Notes: generated by a model from the letters alone, not told the origin. DNA of 64,000 bases from Rhodobacterales bacterium (GCA_009993005.1 JAACUH010000071.1:1-64000), one strand, 5' to 3'. Counted from the first letter of the stretch, positions 44,928 to 54,312 are shown. Numbers and translations are program-made.

Positions 44928-46289
44928 TCAGTCGAGAGGCCCAGCCGGCCCCATGGCGGGCAGGTAGAAGCTGACGACCGTGCCTTCGCCGGGGCGGCTG
45001 ACAAGGCCGATGGCGCCACCCGACTGCGCCGCGAACCCCGCGGCCATCGACAGGCCAAGGCCCGATGCCTGCCCCTTTTTCTTGGTCGAGAAGAACGGCT
45101 CATAGACTTGCTCGACGTCCTGCGGCATGATGCCCCGTCCTTCGTCTGCGATGGTAATCACGCAATAGTCGCCCTTTGCCAGCCGGGTCTTGCCATGCAG
45201 CTTGCGCGGCGCCGCGACCTGGATTTGCCCGAGGGACAGCGTGACCGTCCCACCCGTCGGCATGCTGTCGCTGGCATTGTGCAAGAGCTGCTCCAACGTG
45301 TGGTCGAGGTGGTCCCTGTCCACCATCACGGGCGCAAGGCCGTCCGGCAGATTGGTGTGCAGGGCTATGTTCTGCGGCAGCAGGCGGCGGTTGCGCTCGG
45401 CAAAGTTGCGCAGCAGCACCGCGAGATCGGTTCTCGTGTTCTCAAGCCGGGCCTTGCCGGCAAAGACCATCAACTGCCCCGTCAGCCGCGCCGCGCGGGT
45501 CGCCGCCGTATGGGCCGCGCGCAGGCTTTCCGTTTTTTCACGCGGGTCGCTCAGGGCGTCGTGCAGGTCGATATGGCCCAGAACTGCCGTCAGGATATTG
45601 TTGAAGTCATGCGCCACACCAGCGGTGAGCCGGGCCACGACCTGATGGCGCGCCGCCTCGACCGCAGCCTCCTCGGCCGCCTTGAGGCGCTGCCGCGTCA
45701 CGAAATTCTCGCGCATGTTCAACAGATAATAGGCCAGCACGATTCCCAGCATGGACAGCGGCACGGCAAAATGGACTTCCTCCAGGTGCTTTGCCGCATA
45801 GTTGGTCACGATAAAGCCCGCACCGACAACCACCGGCAGCGCGTCGATCACCGCCAGTTCCGGCATCGTGCCATTGCGCGTGATCGCATAGATGCCGAAA
45901 CCCACCAGAAAGAAGGCCGCGCTGAACCGCGCCACGTCGGTCTCCAACAGCCAGAGCCCGACCGGCAAGGCCAGGAAGATCACCGAATTGAGCGCGCAAG
46001 CCAGCAGCGCGACCACATAATCCCACTTCGAGGCATCGGCCCTACGGGTCAGGATCCAGCCGAACATCGCCACCTGCCCGATCACAAAGAGGCCCAACCA
46101 GCCAAGCAGCCGCGGCTCTTTCAAGAGCCAGGTCACGATCGCAATCCCCGTGGCGACAGCCACATTGCGGCCCACCAGATCCACCCGCGACCCGATCAGA
46201 TTGCCGGCCAGCTCCTCGATGCGGCAGGCCCAGCCGCTCTTTCCGGACGGCGCCGATGTCACAAAAGCCATATCTGAAATTTGAGCCAT
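44928..46289 (-). CDS. membrane sensor histidine kinase (orphan)
   Basis: 453 residues from ATG 46289 (GGAGGGGGG 4 nt upstream). About six membrane helices in the first 175 residues, then H-box AGVAHDFNNILTAVLGHID (His227), N-box-like TLEQLLHNASDSMP, G1 IADEGRGIM, F-box YEPFFSTK and G2 GLGLSMAAG. It is a complete kinase of the HDFNN class, without a receiver domain or a regulator gene beside it. It converges on coxM with only 39 bp between stops; a regulatory link to the cox genes is not shown. The membrane part resembles a MASE-like sensor. Confidence 0.87.
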   Translation of the reverse strand: MAQISDMAFVTSAPSGKSGWACRIEELAGNLIGSRVDLVGRNVAVATGIAIVTWLLKEPRLLGWLGLFVIGQVAMFGWILTRRADASKWDYVVALLACALNSVIFLALPVGLWLLETDVARFSAAFFLVGFGIYAITRNGTMPELAVIDALPVVVGAGFIVTNYAAKHLEEVHFAVPLSMLGIVLAYYLLNMRENFVTRQRLKAAEEAAVEAARHQVVARLTAGVAHDFNNILTAVLGHIDLHDALSDPREKTESLRAAHTAATRAARLTGQLMVFAGKARLENTRTDLAVLLRNFAERNRRLLPQNIALHTNLPDGLAPVMVDRDHLDHTLEQLLHNASDSMPTGGTVTLSLGQIQVAAPRKLHGKTRLAKGDYCVITIADEGRGIMPQDVEQVYEPFFSTKKKGQASGLGLSMAAGFAAQSGGAIGLVSRPGEGTVVSFYLPAMGPAGPLD

Positions 46290-46504
46290 ACCGCCCCCCT
46301 CCGACCCCTGACTATACCCTGATCGCCGGTCTGCTTCCCTGCGACAGACTAGCGAAACTGCCGCTTTTCCGACATTCAAATTGCGTCACGCAGGACCATT
46401 GCCCGACCTGCGCGCCCGATAACGGCGACACAGAACGAACAAGGGCCGTGACACGCGTCACGACCCCCGAACCCTGAACCCTGAACATCTGCCGATCGGA
46501 CAGA

Positions 46505-47047
46505 TTATTTCGACGGCCCGATCATCATGACCATCTGACGCCCTTCGAGGCGCGGCATGCTCTCGACCTTGCCGACCTCTTTCACGTCCTCGGCGACCCG
46601 CTCGAGCAGCAGCCGCCCGAGGTCCTGGTGCGCCATCTCGCGCCCGCGAAAGCGTAGCGTGATCTTGCACTTGTCGCCATTCTCGAGAAACTTGAACACC
46701 GAACGCATCTTGACTTCGTAATCATGGGTGTCGGTGTTCGGGCGGAACTTGACCTCCTTGATCTCGATGACCTTCTGGTTCTTGCGGGCCTCGGCCTCTT
46801 TCTTCTGGCTCTCGTACTTGAATTTGCCGAAGTCCATGATCTTGCAGACCGGCGGAACCGCGTTGGGAGAAATCTCGACCAGGTCCAGTCCGGCCTCTTC
46901 GGCCATCACGAGCGCGCGTTCCGCCGAAACGACGCCGACGTTTTCGCCGTCCACGCCGATCAGTCGAATGTCAGAGCCCCGGATGCGTTCGTTGATCCTG
47001 GGGCCGGTCTCACGCACCGGGGGTGCGTTGTGGGGTCTGCGGGCTAT
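46505..47047 (-). CDS. infC: translation initiation factor IF-3 with apparent AUA start
   Basis: 180 residues. IF3 N-domain [20 protein letters not shown], linker with [19 protein letters not shown]-domain [16 protein letters not shown] and [21 protein letters not shown]. The family N-terminus ([15 protein letters not shown]) is coded from an ATA at 47047 with AGAGGA 8 nt upstream. The nearest conventional start, GTG 47017, would remove ten conserved residues. Rare start codons in infC are a known autoregulatory device because IF-3 rejects them. No rpmI/rplT follows. Confidence 0.92.
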   Translation of the reverse strand: MARRPHNAPPVRETGPRINERIRGSDIRLIGVDGENVGVVSAERALVMAEEAGLDLVEISPNAVPPVCKIMDFGKFKYESQKKEAEARKNQKVIEIKEVKFRPNTDTHDYEVKMRSVFKFLENGDKCKITLRFRGREMAHQDLGRLLLERVAEDVKEVGKVESMPRLEGRQMVMMIGPSK

Positions 47048-47264
47048 GGCCTGTGTCCTCTCGGTTGTTGAACTGTCGCGGGCGCAGGGTAATCTTGCAG
47101 CGGGCCCGGTTCAAGGCGCAAAAACAGGGCAAATCCGGTTTGGCCGCTTCCGACGCGGGCCTGCCACATGTTTCAATGGTCCTTTTCAACGTGCAGTCGT
47201 TCTGACATATGACGGGCGAGGGCCCGCCTGGGGGTCTGCCAAATGTATTTGGAAGGACAGGAAG

Positions 47265-48167
47265 ATGAGAGCGCTAATCATTGTCGTGCTGGTCGCGGTT
47301 CTGGGTTTTTTCGGTTATCAGTATGCGTCCAACGGCCGTACGCCAGCGGATGTCTTCAGCGGCCGTGATCCCGTAGCCGAAGCCGCCGCCGCCGCCGCCG
47401 CCGAAGCCGCTGCGGCCGCCGAAGCCGCCGCCGCCGCAACGGCCGCCGCTGCCGAAGCTGCCGCCGCCGAAGCTGCCGCCGCAACCGAAGCTGCCGCCGC
47501 CGAAGCCGCTGCCGCAACCGAAGCCGCCGCCGCCGAAGCCGCTGCCGCTGTCGAAGGCGCCGTCGAAGGCGCCGTCGAAGGCGCTGTCGAAGGCGCCGTC
47601 GAGGATGCCGCCGCCGCCGTCGAAGGCGTCGTCGATGACGCTGCCGCCGCCGAAGCCGCCGCTGCCGAGGCCGCCGCTGCCGCCGAAGCCGCCGCCGCCG
47701 AGGCCGCCGCTGCCGCCGAAGCTGCCACCGCCGCGGCCGAAGCCGCTGCCGAAGCCGAAGCCGCTGCCGCCGCCGAAGCCGCCGCCGCTGCCGAAGCTGC
47801 CGCCGGCGAAGCCGCCGCCGCTGCCGAAGCCGAAGCGGCTGCTGCCGCCGAAGCCGCTGCCGCCGCAGCCGCTGCTGCCGAAGCCGAAGCCGCTGCTGCC
47901 GAAGCCGAAGCCGCTGCTGCCGCCGAAGCCGCTGCCGCCGAAGCTGCTGCCGCCGCCACCGACGCCGTCGAAGCGGCCGCCGTGCCGCTCGACCAGCTGC
48001 TCGACCCGGCCAACCTCAACGTCGATGCGATCGGCGCCGCCATCGACGCCTCGGCGCTTGACGATGCGGTCAAGACCCAGCTCAAGAACGCGCTGAACCT
48101 CGCCAAGGACCGCCCGACGCTGCTGCCCGATGTGCTGACCCGCATCCGCACGCTGCTCGAAGGCTGA
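47265..48167 (+). CDS. membrane-anchored Ala/Glu-repeat protein
   Basis: 300 residues. One N-terminal membrane helix (IIVVLVAVLGFFGYQ), then about 200 residues of nearly pure Ala/Glu (AAAAEAAAAEAAA) with a VEGAVEGAVEGA patch, then a 60-residue C-terminal helical domain (VPLDQLLDPANLNVDAIGAAI...). The repeat should be a long rigid alpha helix extending into the periplasm. The unit pattern is based on GCCGCCGAA codons. GGAAGGACAGGAAG precedes the ATG at 47265. The C-terminal domain recurs in my memory of Rhodobacterales proteins but has no assigned role. Confidence 0.82.
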   Translation: MRALIIVVLVAVLGFFGYQYASNGRTPADVFSGRDPVAEAAAAAAAEAAAAAEAAAAATAAAAEAAAAEAAAATEAAAAEAAAATEAAAAEAAAAVEGAVEGAVEGAVEGAVEDAAAAVEGVVDDAAAAEAAAAEAAAAAEAAAAEAAAAAEAATAAAEAAAEAEAAAAAEAAAAAEAAAGEAAAAAEAEAAAAAEAAAAAAAAAEAEAAAAEAEAAAAAEAAAAEAAAAATDAVEAAAVPLDQLLDPANLNVDAIGAAIDASALDDAVKTQLKNALNLAKDRPTLLPDVLTRIRTLLEG

Positions 48168-48190
48168 TCCAGCCAGCCGCAGTTACGGAA

Positions 48191-48223
48191 AACGCCGCGC
48201 GGAGCGATCCGCGCGGCGTTTTT
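48191..48223. terminator. bidirectional intrinsic terminator
   Basis: AACGCCGCGCGGA (48191-48203) pairs perfectly with TCCGCGCGGCGTT (48208-48220) with a GCGA tetraloop. It is flanked by A's on the left and T's on the right, between the Ala/Glu-repeat gene and the convergent fpr gene. Confidence 0.9.
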
Positions 48224-48259
48224 CTTTGGGCCGTCGAGACACCAGTCAGCCGACGAATG

Positions 48260-49078
48260 TCAGCCGACAAAGGCCTTTTCGATCACGAATTCGCCCGGCT
48301 CCGAATTCGCCCCCTCGCGCAGCCCCGCCGCTTCGAGCAACAGCTTGATGTCGCGGTTGAAGCCGAGCGAGCCGCAGACCATCGCCCGGTCCGTCGCCGG
48401 GTCGAGCGGTGGCACGCCCAGATCGGCAAAGAGCGTCGCGTTCTCGATCAGCGTGGTGATCCGCCCCATCCGCGGCGAGGTCTCGCGCGTGGTGGTCGGG
48501 TAATAGCGCAGCTTGCCCGCCACCATCTCGCCGATCAGCGGATCCTCGGCCAGCCCCGCGACCAGCTCACGCCCATAGGTCAGCTCTGCCACCTCGCGGC
48601 AGGTATGGGTGACGATCACCTCCTCGAACCGCTCATAGGTGTCGGGGTCGCGCAAGAGGCTCGCAAAAGGCGCAAAGCCGGTGCCGGTGGCAAAGAAATA
48701 AACCCGTTTTCCCGGCAAAAGCGCGTCATGCACCAGCGTGCCCACCGGCTTGGGCCGCAGGATGATGGCGTCACCCGGCTGGATGTGCTGCAACCGCGAG
48801 GTCAGCGGCCCGTCGGGCACCTTGATCGAATAGAACTCGAGTTCCTCATCCCAGGACGGCGAGGCGATCGAATAGGCCCGCAACAGCGGCTTGCCGTTGT
48901 CGCCCATCAGCCCGATCATGACGAACTCGCCCGACCGGAACCGCAGGCTGCGCGGCCGCGTCACGCGAAAGGAAAACAGCCGGTCGGTATAATGGCGGAC
49001 GGCGGTGACGACCTGCGCATCGGGCAGGGCGGCAATCTTGGTGGCGGTGGCTTGGGTCACTGTGCTCTGCTCGGTCAT
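48260..49078 (-). CDS. fpr: ferredoxin--NADP+ reductase
   Basis: 272 residues from ATG 49078. FAD motif LRAYSIASP, NADP motif FATGTGFAPFASLL and a C-terminal FVIEKAFVG of the bacterial Fpr type. It moves electrons between NADPH and ferredoxin. As last gene of the cysG-cysI-cysH-DUF934 series it likely reduces the ferredoxin used by sulfite reductase. A 12-codon longer start (49114) is possible. Confidence 0.92.
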   Translation of the reverse strand: MTEQSTVTQATATKIAALPDAQVVTAVRHYTDRLFSFRVTRPRSLRFRSGEFVMIGLMGDNGKPLLRAYSIASPSWDEELEFYSIKVPDGPLTSRLQHIQPGDAIILRPKPVGTLVHDALLPGKRVYFFATGTGFAPFASLLRDPDTYERFEEVIVTHTCREVAELTYGRELVAGLAEDPLIGEMVAGKLRYYPTTTRETSPRMGRITTLIENATLFADLGVPPLDPATDRAMVCGSLGFNRDIKLLLEAAGLREGANSEPGEFVIEKAFVG

Positions 49079-49145
49079 GGCTGTTGCGGCGTCAATGACA
49101 CCGCCCTCTGTCATAGGCGTTGATCTGGATCAGGGAAAGCGAAAC

Positions 49146-49526
49146 TCAGGTGCGCAGCCGCGACTGATAGTCATGCGCGCGCCAATCGGCCCGCGCGCGC
49201 CATTGCGCCTCGGGCTGGCGGGCGGCGAGGTCATCAGCGATCTCGACCTCGTCGAACCCCGCCCGCCGCGCCATCGCATATTGGTCGGCCAGCACATGCC
49301 CCACAGCGCGCAGCCGCCCGGCATAGCCCATCGCCCGCAAATTGCGCGCGATGGTAAAGCCGCGTCCGTCGCTGAAGGTCGCAAAGGCCACACGGATCAT
49401 CTCCACCCCGTCGAACCGCCGCGCCCCCGGAACATCCGCCGGCTCATCCGCCGGCCCGATATCCACCACCACGCCGCCGGCCCAGTCGTCCGGGCCAAAC
49501 CCGCTATCCGTCACGATCACGCTCAT
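49146..49526 (-). CDS. DUF934-family protein (sulfate assimilation operon)
   Basis: 126 residues. RIAFATFSDGRGF-type centre (here VAFATFSDGRGFTIARNLRAMGYAGRLRAVG) and VLADQYAMARRAGFDEVEI are the DUF934 hallmarks. The family travels with cysH and cysI; its precise role in sulfite or APS reduction is not defined. It lies between cysH and fpr on the same strand, with a short copy of the dispersed repeat upstream. Confidence 0.9.
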   Translation of the reverse strand: MSVIVTDSGFGPDDWAGGVVVDIGPADEPADVPGARRFDGVEMIRVAFATFSDGRGFTIARNLRAMGYAGRLRAVGHVLADQYAMARRAGFDEVEIADDLAARQPEAQWRARADWRAHDYQSRLRT

Positions 49527-49546
49527 CCACTGCTCCCGCGCTGCAC

Positions 49547-49571
49547 CTTCTCTGTGCCAAAAATACTCACC
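49547..49571 (-). repeat. dispersed intergenic repeat, truncated
   Basis: On the minus strand GTGAGTATTTTTGGCACAGA then GAAG; the CCTCCGGCGG part is missing. It lies between cysH and the DUF934 gene, inside an operon. Confidence 0.75.
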
Positions 49572-49585
49572 TTGCGACGCCCGCC

Positions 49586-50323
49586 TCAGGCCGCCACGCC
49601 GGGGTTGCGCACCAGCTTGCCATCGACAAAATGGATGCCGCATTCCTCCTTGGGCAGGTCGCGCCAGCGGCCCGCGCGCGGGTCTTCGCCGTCGTTGACC
49701 CGTGTCGTGCAGGGCGCGCAGCCGATCGAGGGATAGCCCTTGGCCACCAGCGGATGCCGCGGCAGGCGGTTCTCGATCATGTAGTCCTGCAGGTCCGCCG
49801 TCGTCCAATGGGTGAGCGGATTGACCTTGATGCGCAGATCGGCCTCGTTCTCGAAAAACTCGATCCCCTCGCGGCGGCGCCCCTGATAGCGCTTGCGCCC
49901 GGTGATCCAGGCGTCATAGCCCGCCAGCGCCGCCTGCAGCGGCTCGGTCTTGCGCAGCGCGCAGCAGGCGTCGGGGTCGTGCAGGTGCAAGAGCCCCTCG
50001 TTGTCCCGCTCGAAAACCGCGGCGCGGCCCGCGCGCACCACCTGCACATGGCCCAGCCTCAGCCTCTCGGTCAGCTCGAGCTGATAGGCCAGCGTCTCGG
50101 CAAAGAGCATCTCGGTGTCGATGAACAGCACCGGCGTGTCGCGCGCCATGACCGAGATGAGGTGCAGCAGCACCACCGATTCCGCCCCAAAGGAGCTGAC
50201 CAGCGCGATGCGTCCCAGATCGGCGTCGCCCAGTGCCCGCTCAAGTACGGCAGTCGCGCCATGGTGGCGGTAGCGGGCATTGAGCGCCGCCACGCGGGCG
50301 GCGACGGGGGTATCAAGCGGCAT
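49586..50323 (-). CDS. cysH: adenylylsulfate (APS/PAPS) reductase
   Basis: 245 residues. LVSSFGAESVVLLHL nucleotide loop, Cys pair in DACCALRK and CAPCTTR (4Fe-4S type, so APS is the likely substrate), RWRDLPKEECGIH with the catalytic Cys. It reduces activated sulfate to sulfite. The start overlaps the cysI stop by 11 bp. Part of sulfur assimilation with cysI downstream in the pathway. Confidence 0.93.
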   Translation of the reverse strand: MPLDTPVAARVAALNARYRHHGATAVLERALGDADLGRIALVSSFGAESVVLLHLISVMARDTPVLFIDTEMLFAETLAYQLELTERLRLGHVQVVRAGRAAVFERDNEGLLHLHDPDACCALRKTEPLQAALAGYDAWITGRKRYQGRRREGIEFFENEADLRIKVNPLTHWTTADLQDYMIENRLPRHPLVAKGYPSIGCAPCTTRVNDGEDPRAGRWRDLPKEECGIHFVDGKLVRNPGVAA

Positions 50324-51983
50324 CTGCGGCCTCCTGCGGCGGGTAGAGCACCGCCTTGAACGGCTCCGCTCCCAGGCGGCGGAAGGTCTCGATAAAGGTC
50401 TCGTCGCGCGTCGCGCGCAGGGCAAGATAGCCCCGCACCAGCCGCTCGATGGCGGGCACGATCTCGTCCGCCGAAAAGCCCGGACCGGCACGTTCGCCGA
50501 TCACCGCGGTTTCGGTATGGTCGCCGCCGAGCGTGATCTGATAGTTTTCGACCCCCGCCCGGTCGAGCCCGAGAATGCCGATATGGCCGACATGGTGATG
50601 CCCGCAGGCGTTGATGCAGCCCGAGATCTTGATCTTGAGCGGGCCGACCTCATGCTCGAGCTTGAGCGCGTCAAAGCGCAGCGCGATCTCCTGCGCGATG
50701 GGGATCGACCGCGCGGTGGCGAGCGCGCAATAATCCATGCCGGGGCAGGCGATGATGTCGGAAATCAGGCCGATATTGGCTGTGGCAAGCGCGGCCGCGC
50801 GCAGCGCCTGATAAACGGCCGGCAGGTCGGATTTGTGAACATGCGGCAGGATCACGTTCTGCTCGTGACTGATGCGCAGCTCGCCATGGCCATACCGTTC
50901 GGCCAGATCGGCCAGCACCCGCATCTGGTCCGAGGTCGCATCGCCCGGGGTCGCCCCGTGCTTCTTGATCGAGACCTGAACGATCGCATAGCCCGGCGCC
51001 TTGTGCGCGACGAGGTTGGTGTCGGTCCAGGACCGGAAGGCAGGGTTGGCCAGAAGCGCGGCCTCATAGCCGTCCGTCGGGGCGGTCTTGAAAGCGGGTG
51101 ACGCAAAGTGATGTTCGATTTGTGCAAGAATCTCCTGATCCACACCGCTGAACTGCGCGCGCGTTGTTGAAAATTGCTCGTCCACCAGATCACGGAAGGT
51201 TTCGAGCCCGTTCTCGAACACGGTGATCTTGATCCGCGCCTTGTATTTGTTGTCGCGCCGGCCAAGGATGTTGTAGACCCGCACGATCGCCTCGCAATAG
51301 GGCAGCAGGTCGGCCTTGGGCAGGAAATCGCGGATCACGCGCCCCACCATCGGCGTGCGGCCAAGGCCACCGCCCACGATCACCTCGAACCCCGGCGCGC
51401 CTGCGGCATCGCGCACCATGCGCAGCCCGATGTCATGCGCGCGGGTCACGGCGCGGTCATTGGGGCTGCCGGTGATGGCGATCTTGAACTTGCGCGGCAG
51501 GAACTGGAACTCGGGATGGTCGGTGGACCATTGCCGCAGCAATTCGGCGACCGGGCGCGGGTCCTCGATCTCGTCCGCGGCGGCCCCCGCGAAATGGTCG
51601 GCGGTCACGTTGCGGATGGTGTTGCCGCTGGTCTGGATCGCATGCATGCCCACATCGGCGAGCGCGTCGAGCATGTCGGGCACATCGGCGAGGCGCGGCC
51701 AGTTGAACTGGATGTTCTGCCGCGTGGTCCAATGGCCATAGCCCTTGTCCCAACGGTCGGCGATCATCGCAAGCTGCCGCATCTGCGCGACGTTCAGCGT
51801 GCCATAGGGGATCGCCACCCGCAGCATATAGGCGTGCAGTTGCAGGTAGAGCCCGTTCATCAGCCGCAGCGGCCGGAACTCGTCCTCGGTCAGGCTGCCG
51901 TCGATACGCCGTTCGACCTGCCCGCGGAACTGGGCCACGCGGGCGCGCACAAAGGCCTCGTCGAAGTCATTGTAAACATACAT
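50313..51983 (-). CDS. cysI: ferredoxin-type nitrite/sulfite reductase
   Basis: 556 residues. Siroheme-4Fe4S ligands CPGMDYC and SGCINACGHHHVG, duplicated ferredoxin-like and siroheme domains (HWTTRQNIQFNW near residue 90). It reduces sulfite to sulfide, six electrons, probably from ferredoxin since no flavoprotein subunit is present and fpr is encoded in the same operon. A nitrite substrate cannot be excluded by sequence, but the cys neighbours argue for sulfite. Confidence 0.93.
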   Translation of the reverse strand: MYVYNDFDEAFVRARVAQFRGQVERRIDGSLTEDEFRPLRLMNGLYLQLHAYMLRVAIPYGTLNVAQMRQLAMIADRWDKGYGHWTTRQNIQFNWPRLADVPDMLDALADVGMHAIQTSGNTIRNVTADHFAGAAADEIEDPRPVAELLRQWSTDHPEFQFLPRKFKIAITGSPNDRAVTRAHDIGLRMVRDAAGAPGFEVIVGGGLGRTPMVGRVIRDFLPKADLLPYCEAIVRVYNILGRRDNKYKARIKITVFENGLETFRDLVDEQFSTTRAQFSGVDQEILAQIEHHFASPAFKTAPTDGYEAALLANPAFRSWTDTNLVAHKAPGYAIVQVSIKKHGATPGDATSDQMRVLADLAERYGHGELRISHEQNVILPHVHKSDLPAVYQALRAAALATANIGLISDIIACPGMDYCALATARSIPIAQEIALRFDALKLEHEVGPLKIKISGCINACGHHHVGHIGILGLDRAGVENYQITLGGDHTETAVIGERAGPGFSADEIVPAIERLVRGYLALRATRDETFIETFRRLGAEPFKAVLYPPQEAADAA

Positions 51984-51986
51984 CTG

Positions 51987-52283
51987 TCACACCTCGACTT
52001 GCTTGCCATGGGCATAGTTGGACGGACCGCGCATGCGGAACGCCTCGCGAAAATGGGTGGGTTCCGGCCCGTCGCGCCCGGCCTTCGCGTCGGCCAGATA
52101 GGCGCCGACGACGACGTTGCGCTGCGCCTGCGCGTGCAGCAGGCGGATGGCGGCATCGGCCTCGTCCTCGAGCAGCTCGGCCTCGCGCATGTCGCGCGTC
52201 CAGCGGTCATCGGCGGTAAGCCAGACCGCATCGCCTTCGATCAGGGCGTTGGCGGTGACGACCTTGGGGGTAAAGCGGGTCAT
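51987..52283 (-). CDS. DUF2849-family protein
   Basis: 98 residues. KVVTANALIEGDAVWLTADDRWT and AYLADAKAGRDGPEPTHFREAFR are typical of this small family, which occurs between cysG and cysI in alphaproteobacteria. Role unknown, inferred to support sulfite reduction. Its start overlaps the cysG stop (ATGA), and it ends 3 bp before cysI. Confidence 0.9.
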   Translation of the reverse strand: MTRFTPKVVTANALIEGDAVWLTADDRWTRDMREAELLEDEADAAIRLLHAQAQRNVVVGAYLADAKAGRDGPEPTHFREAFRMRGPSNYAHGKQVEV

Positions 52284-53695
52284 GACAGGGCCTCGTTGAG
52301 GGGGGTGAGCGCCGGGTCGGCAGGCAGGCTGAGCGCGAGCGCCTCGCGCGGGGCGAGACCGTAGAAGATGATCGCCGGACCGGTGAGCGCCGCGTCGGTC
52401 AATGCGGGTTCGAGCCGGTCAAGTGTCACGGACAGCACGCGCTGGTCGGGCCGCGAGGCGTTTTCGACCACCGTGACAGGCGTCGCGGGATCGGCACCAT
52501 GCATGAGCAGGCGGCCCTGCAGGAAACGCGCCGTCTTCTTGCCCATGTAGATCGCGGCGACCTCGCCGGGCCGCGCCAGCGCGCGCCAGTCATGTTCGGC
52601 AAAGCCGCGCGTGTCGTGCCCGGTGAGCGTGCGCAGCGAAGAATTGCGGCCACGGCTGGTCAGGCTCTGGCCGATTGCCGCAACAGCCGCCGAAGCGGCG
52701 GTGATACCCGGCACGATCCGCCACGACAGGCCGGCGGCCTCGCAGGCGGCGATTTCCTCGTCTAGGCGGCCAAAGACGGTGGGGTCACCTGCCTTGAGCC
52801 GCACCACATGCGCCCCGGCGCGGCCGTGCCGCACGATCAGCGCGTTGATGTCCGCCTGCGCCATCGCCGCGCCAAAGCCTTCCTTGCCGGCGTCGATCAG
52901 GATCGCCTCGCGCCGCGCCAGTTCGAGGATCTGCGGCGTCACCAACCGGTCGTGGATCACCACATCTGCGGTGTCGAGCGCCTTGCGCGCCTTGAGCGTC
53001 AGCAGGTCCGGGTCGCCGGGGCCCGCGCCGACAAGATCGACATGACCGACCCGGTCGCCGGCCGCGAGATGGTGTCCAAGCAGCAGGTCAAGCGCGACGT
53101 TGGCTCCCATTTCACCATGTTTGTCAATCGCCTGCGGGCCGGAGTTGAAGTAATAATCCGCCCAGAAGTCGCGCCGCCGGCGGCCCATCGGCAAGGCTTC
53201 GGCCGCATGGCGGAACGCCTTGCCCAGCCGGGCGAGCAGGCCCAGCGTGGGGGGGAGGCGCGTCTCGAGGTCGGCCTTGATCGCGCGGGCGAGGACCGGG
53301 GCGGCGCCTTCGGTCCCGATCGCCACCACGACCGGGTCGCGGTCCACGATGGCGGGCGTGATGAAGGCGCTGTCGGCGAGATTGTCCACGATATTGACCA
53401 GCGCGCCGTCGGCCCGGGCCAGTGCCGCGACGCGCGCATCCTCTGCCGCATCGTCATGGGCGGCATAGGCCAGCACCGCGCAGAGCGCATCACCGGGGCC
53501 GAAGGCACGGCGGACAAGGCGGATATGGCCCTCGGCCGCCAGTGCCTCGACCCCGGCATCGGGGGTGGCGGCAAAGACCGTGAGATGCGCCTCGGTCTTG
53601 CGCAGGAGCCGCAGCTTTGCCAGCGCGGTCTCTCCCCCGCCCGCGACAACGATGCGGCGGCCGGCGACGGCGAGGAAGATCGGGAAATGCTGCAT
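52280..53695 (-). CDS. cysG: siroheme synthase (bifunctional CysG)
   Basis: 471 residues from ATG 53695. N-terminal precorrin-2 dehydrogenase/ferrochelatase part (RRIVVAGGGETALAKLRLL, LVNIVDNLADSAFITPAIV) and C-terminal uroporphyrinogen-III methyltransferase (HVDLVGAGPGDPDLLTLKA, VVRLKAGDPTVFGR, VPGITAASA). It makes the siroheme needed by CysI. First gene of the operon; the regulator gene at 53844 is divergent from it. Confidence 0.94.
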   Translation of the reverse strand: MQHFPIFLAVAGRRIVVAGGGETALAKLRLLRKTEAHLTVFAATPDAGVEALAAEGHIRLVRRAFGPGDALCAVLAYAAHDDAAEDARVAALARADGALVNIVDNLADSAFITPAIVDRDPVVVAIGTEGAAPVLARAIKADLETRLPPTLGLLARLGKAFRHAAEALPMGRRRRDFWADYYFNSGPQAIDKHGEMGANVALDLLLGHHLAAGDRVGHVDLVGAGPGDPDLLTLKARKALDTADVVIHDRLVTPQILELARREAILIDAGKEGFGAAMAQADINALIVRHGRAGAHVVRLKAGDPTVFGRLDEEIAACEAAGLSWRIVPGITAASAAVAAIGQSLTSRGRNSSLRTLTGHDTRGFAEHDWRALARPGEVAAIYMGKKTARFLQGRLLMHGADPATPVTVVENASRPDQRVLSVTLDRLEPALTDAALTGPAIIFYGLAPREALALSLPADPALTPLNEALS

Positions 53696-53843
53696 CGGCG
53701 GCGGCTCACTGTCTGGCGGGTTCTGATGCCTGCAATATAGGATATTGTTCCTGTATTTGACCATTGCATCGCAGAGATAAGAACGTATGTTCGAAAATGC
53801 CGCCTGAGGCTGCTGAATGTTCGCAATCGGGGAGAAGTCTGGA

Positions 53844-54305
53844 ATGGTGTTTCGACTGGATGAGGCTGACCGGAAAATCCTTGTGGAGTTGCAGCAAGAT
53901 GCCAGCCGCTCGCTTGACGAGATCGCGCGCGCGGTGGGGTCGTCCAAGACGCCGGTCTGGAACCGGATCCGCAAGATGCGCGATGCAGGGATCATCCGGC
54001 AGCAGACGGTGATGCTCGATGCCGAGGCGCTGGGGTTCGAGGCGACATTCTTTGTGCTGATCCGCACCTCGGAGCATGAGGTGGACTGGCAACGCCGGTT
54101 TCTCGAGGCGCTGCGCGCCCGGCCCGAGGTGCAGGAGGCGCACCGGCTTGCGGGCGACATCGACTATATCCTCAAGGTGCGGGTGCGCAATGCGCGGGCC
54201 TATGACGCCTTTTACCAGGCGCTGATCGCGGAGGTGCGGGTGCATAATGTCACCGCTCTTCTGTCGATGGAGGAGATCAAATCGACGGTGGCCCTGCCTT
54301 TGTGA
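53844..54305 (+). CDS. Lrp/AsnC-family transcriptional regulator
   Basis: 153 residues from ATG 53844 (GGGGAG 9 nt before; an ATG at 53817 is less likely). HTH DEADRKILVELQQDASRSLDEIARAVGSSKTPVWNRIRKM and a C-terminal RAM domain (FVLIRTSEHE, HRLAGDIDYILKVRV). Divergent from the cysG operon with 148 bp between starts, so it probably regulates sulfate assimilation, perhaps sensing an amino acid such as cysteine (inference). Hairpins and a dispersed repeat follow its stop. Confidence 0.9.
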   Translation: MVFRLDEADRKILVELQQDASRSLDEIARAVGSSKTPVWNRIRKMRDAGIIRQQTVMLDAEALGFEATFFVLIRTSEHEVDWQRRFLEALRARPEVQEAHRLAGDIDYILKVRVRNARAYDAFYQALIAEVRVHNVTALLSMEEIKSTVALPL

Positions 54306-54312
54306 GGGCGGA

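Noticed and set aside
52400-52420. tRNA T-loop-like GGTTCGAGCC segment
   Set aside because: It lies inside the cysG coding sequence, and no acceptor or anticodon stems can be formed around it.
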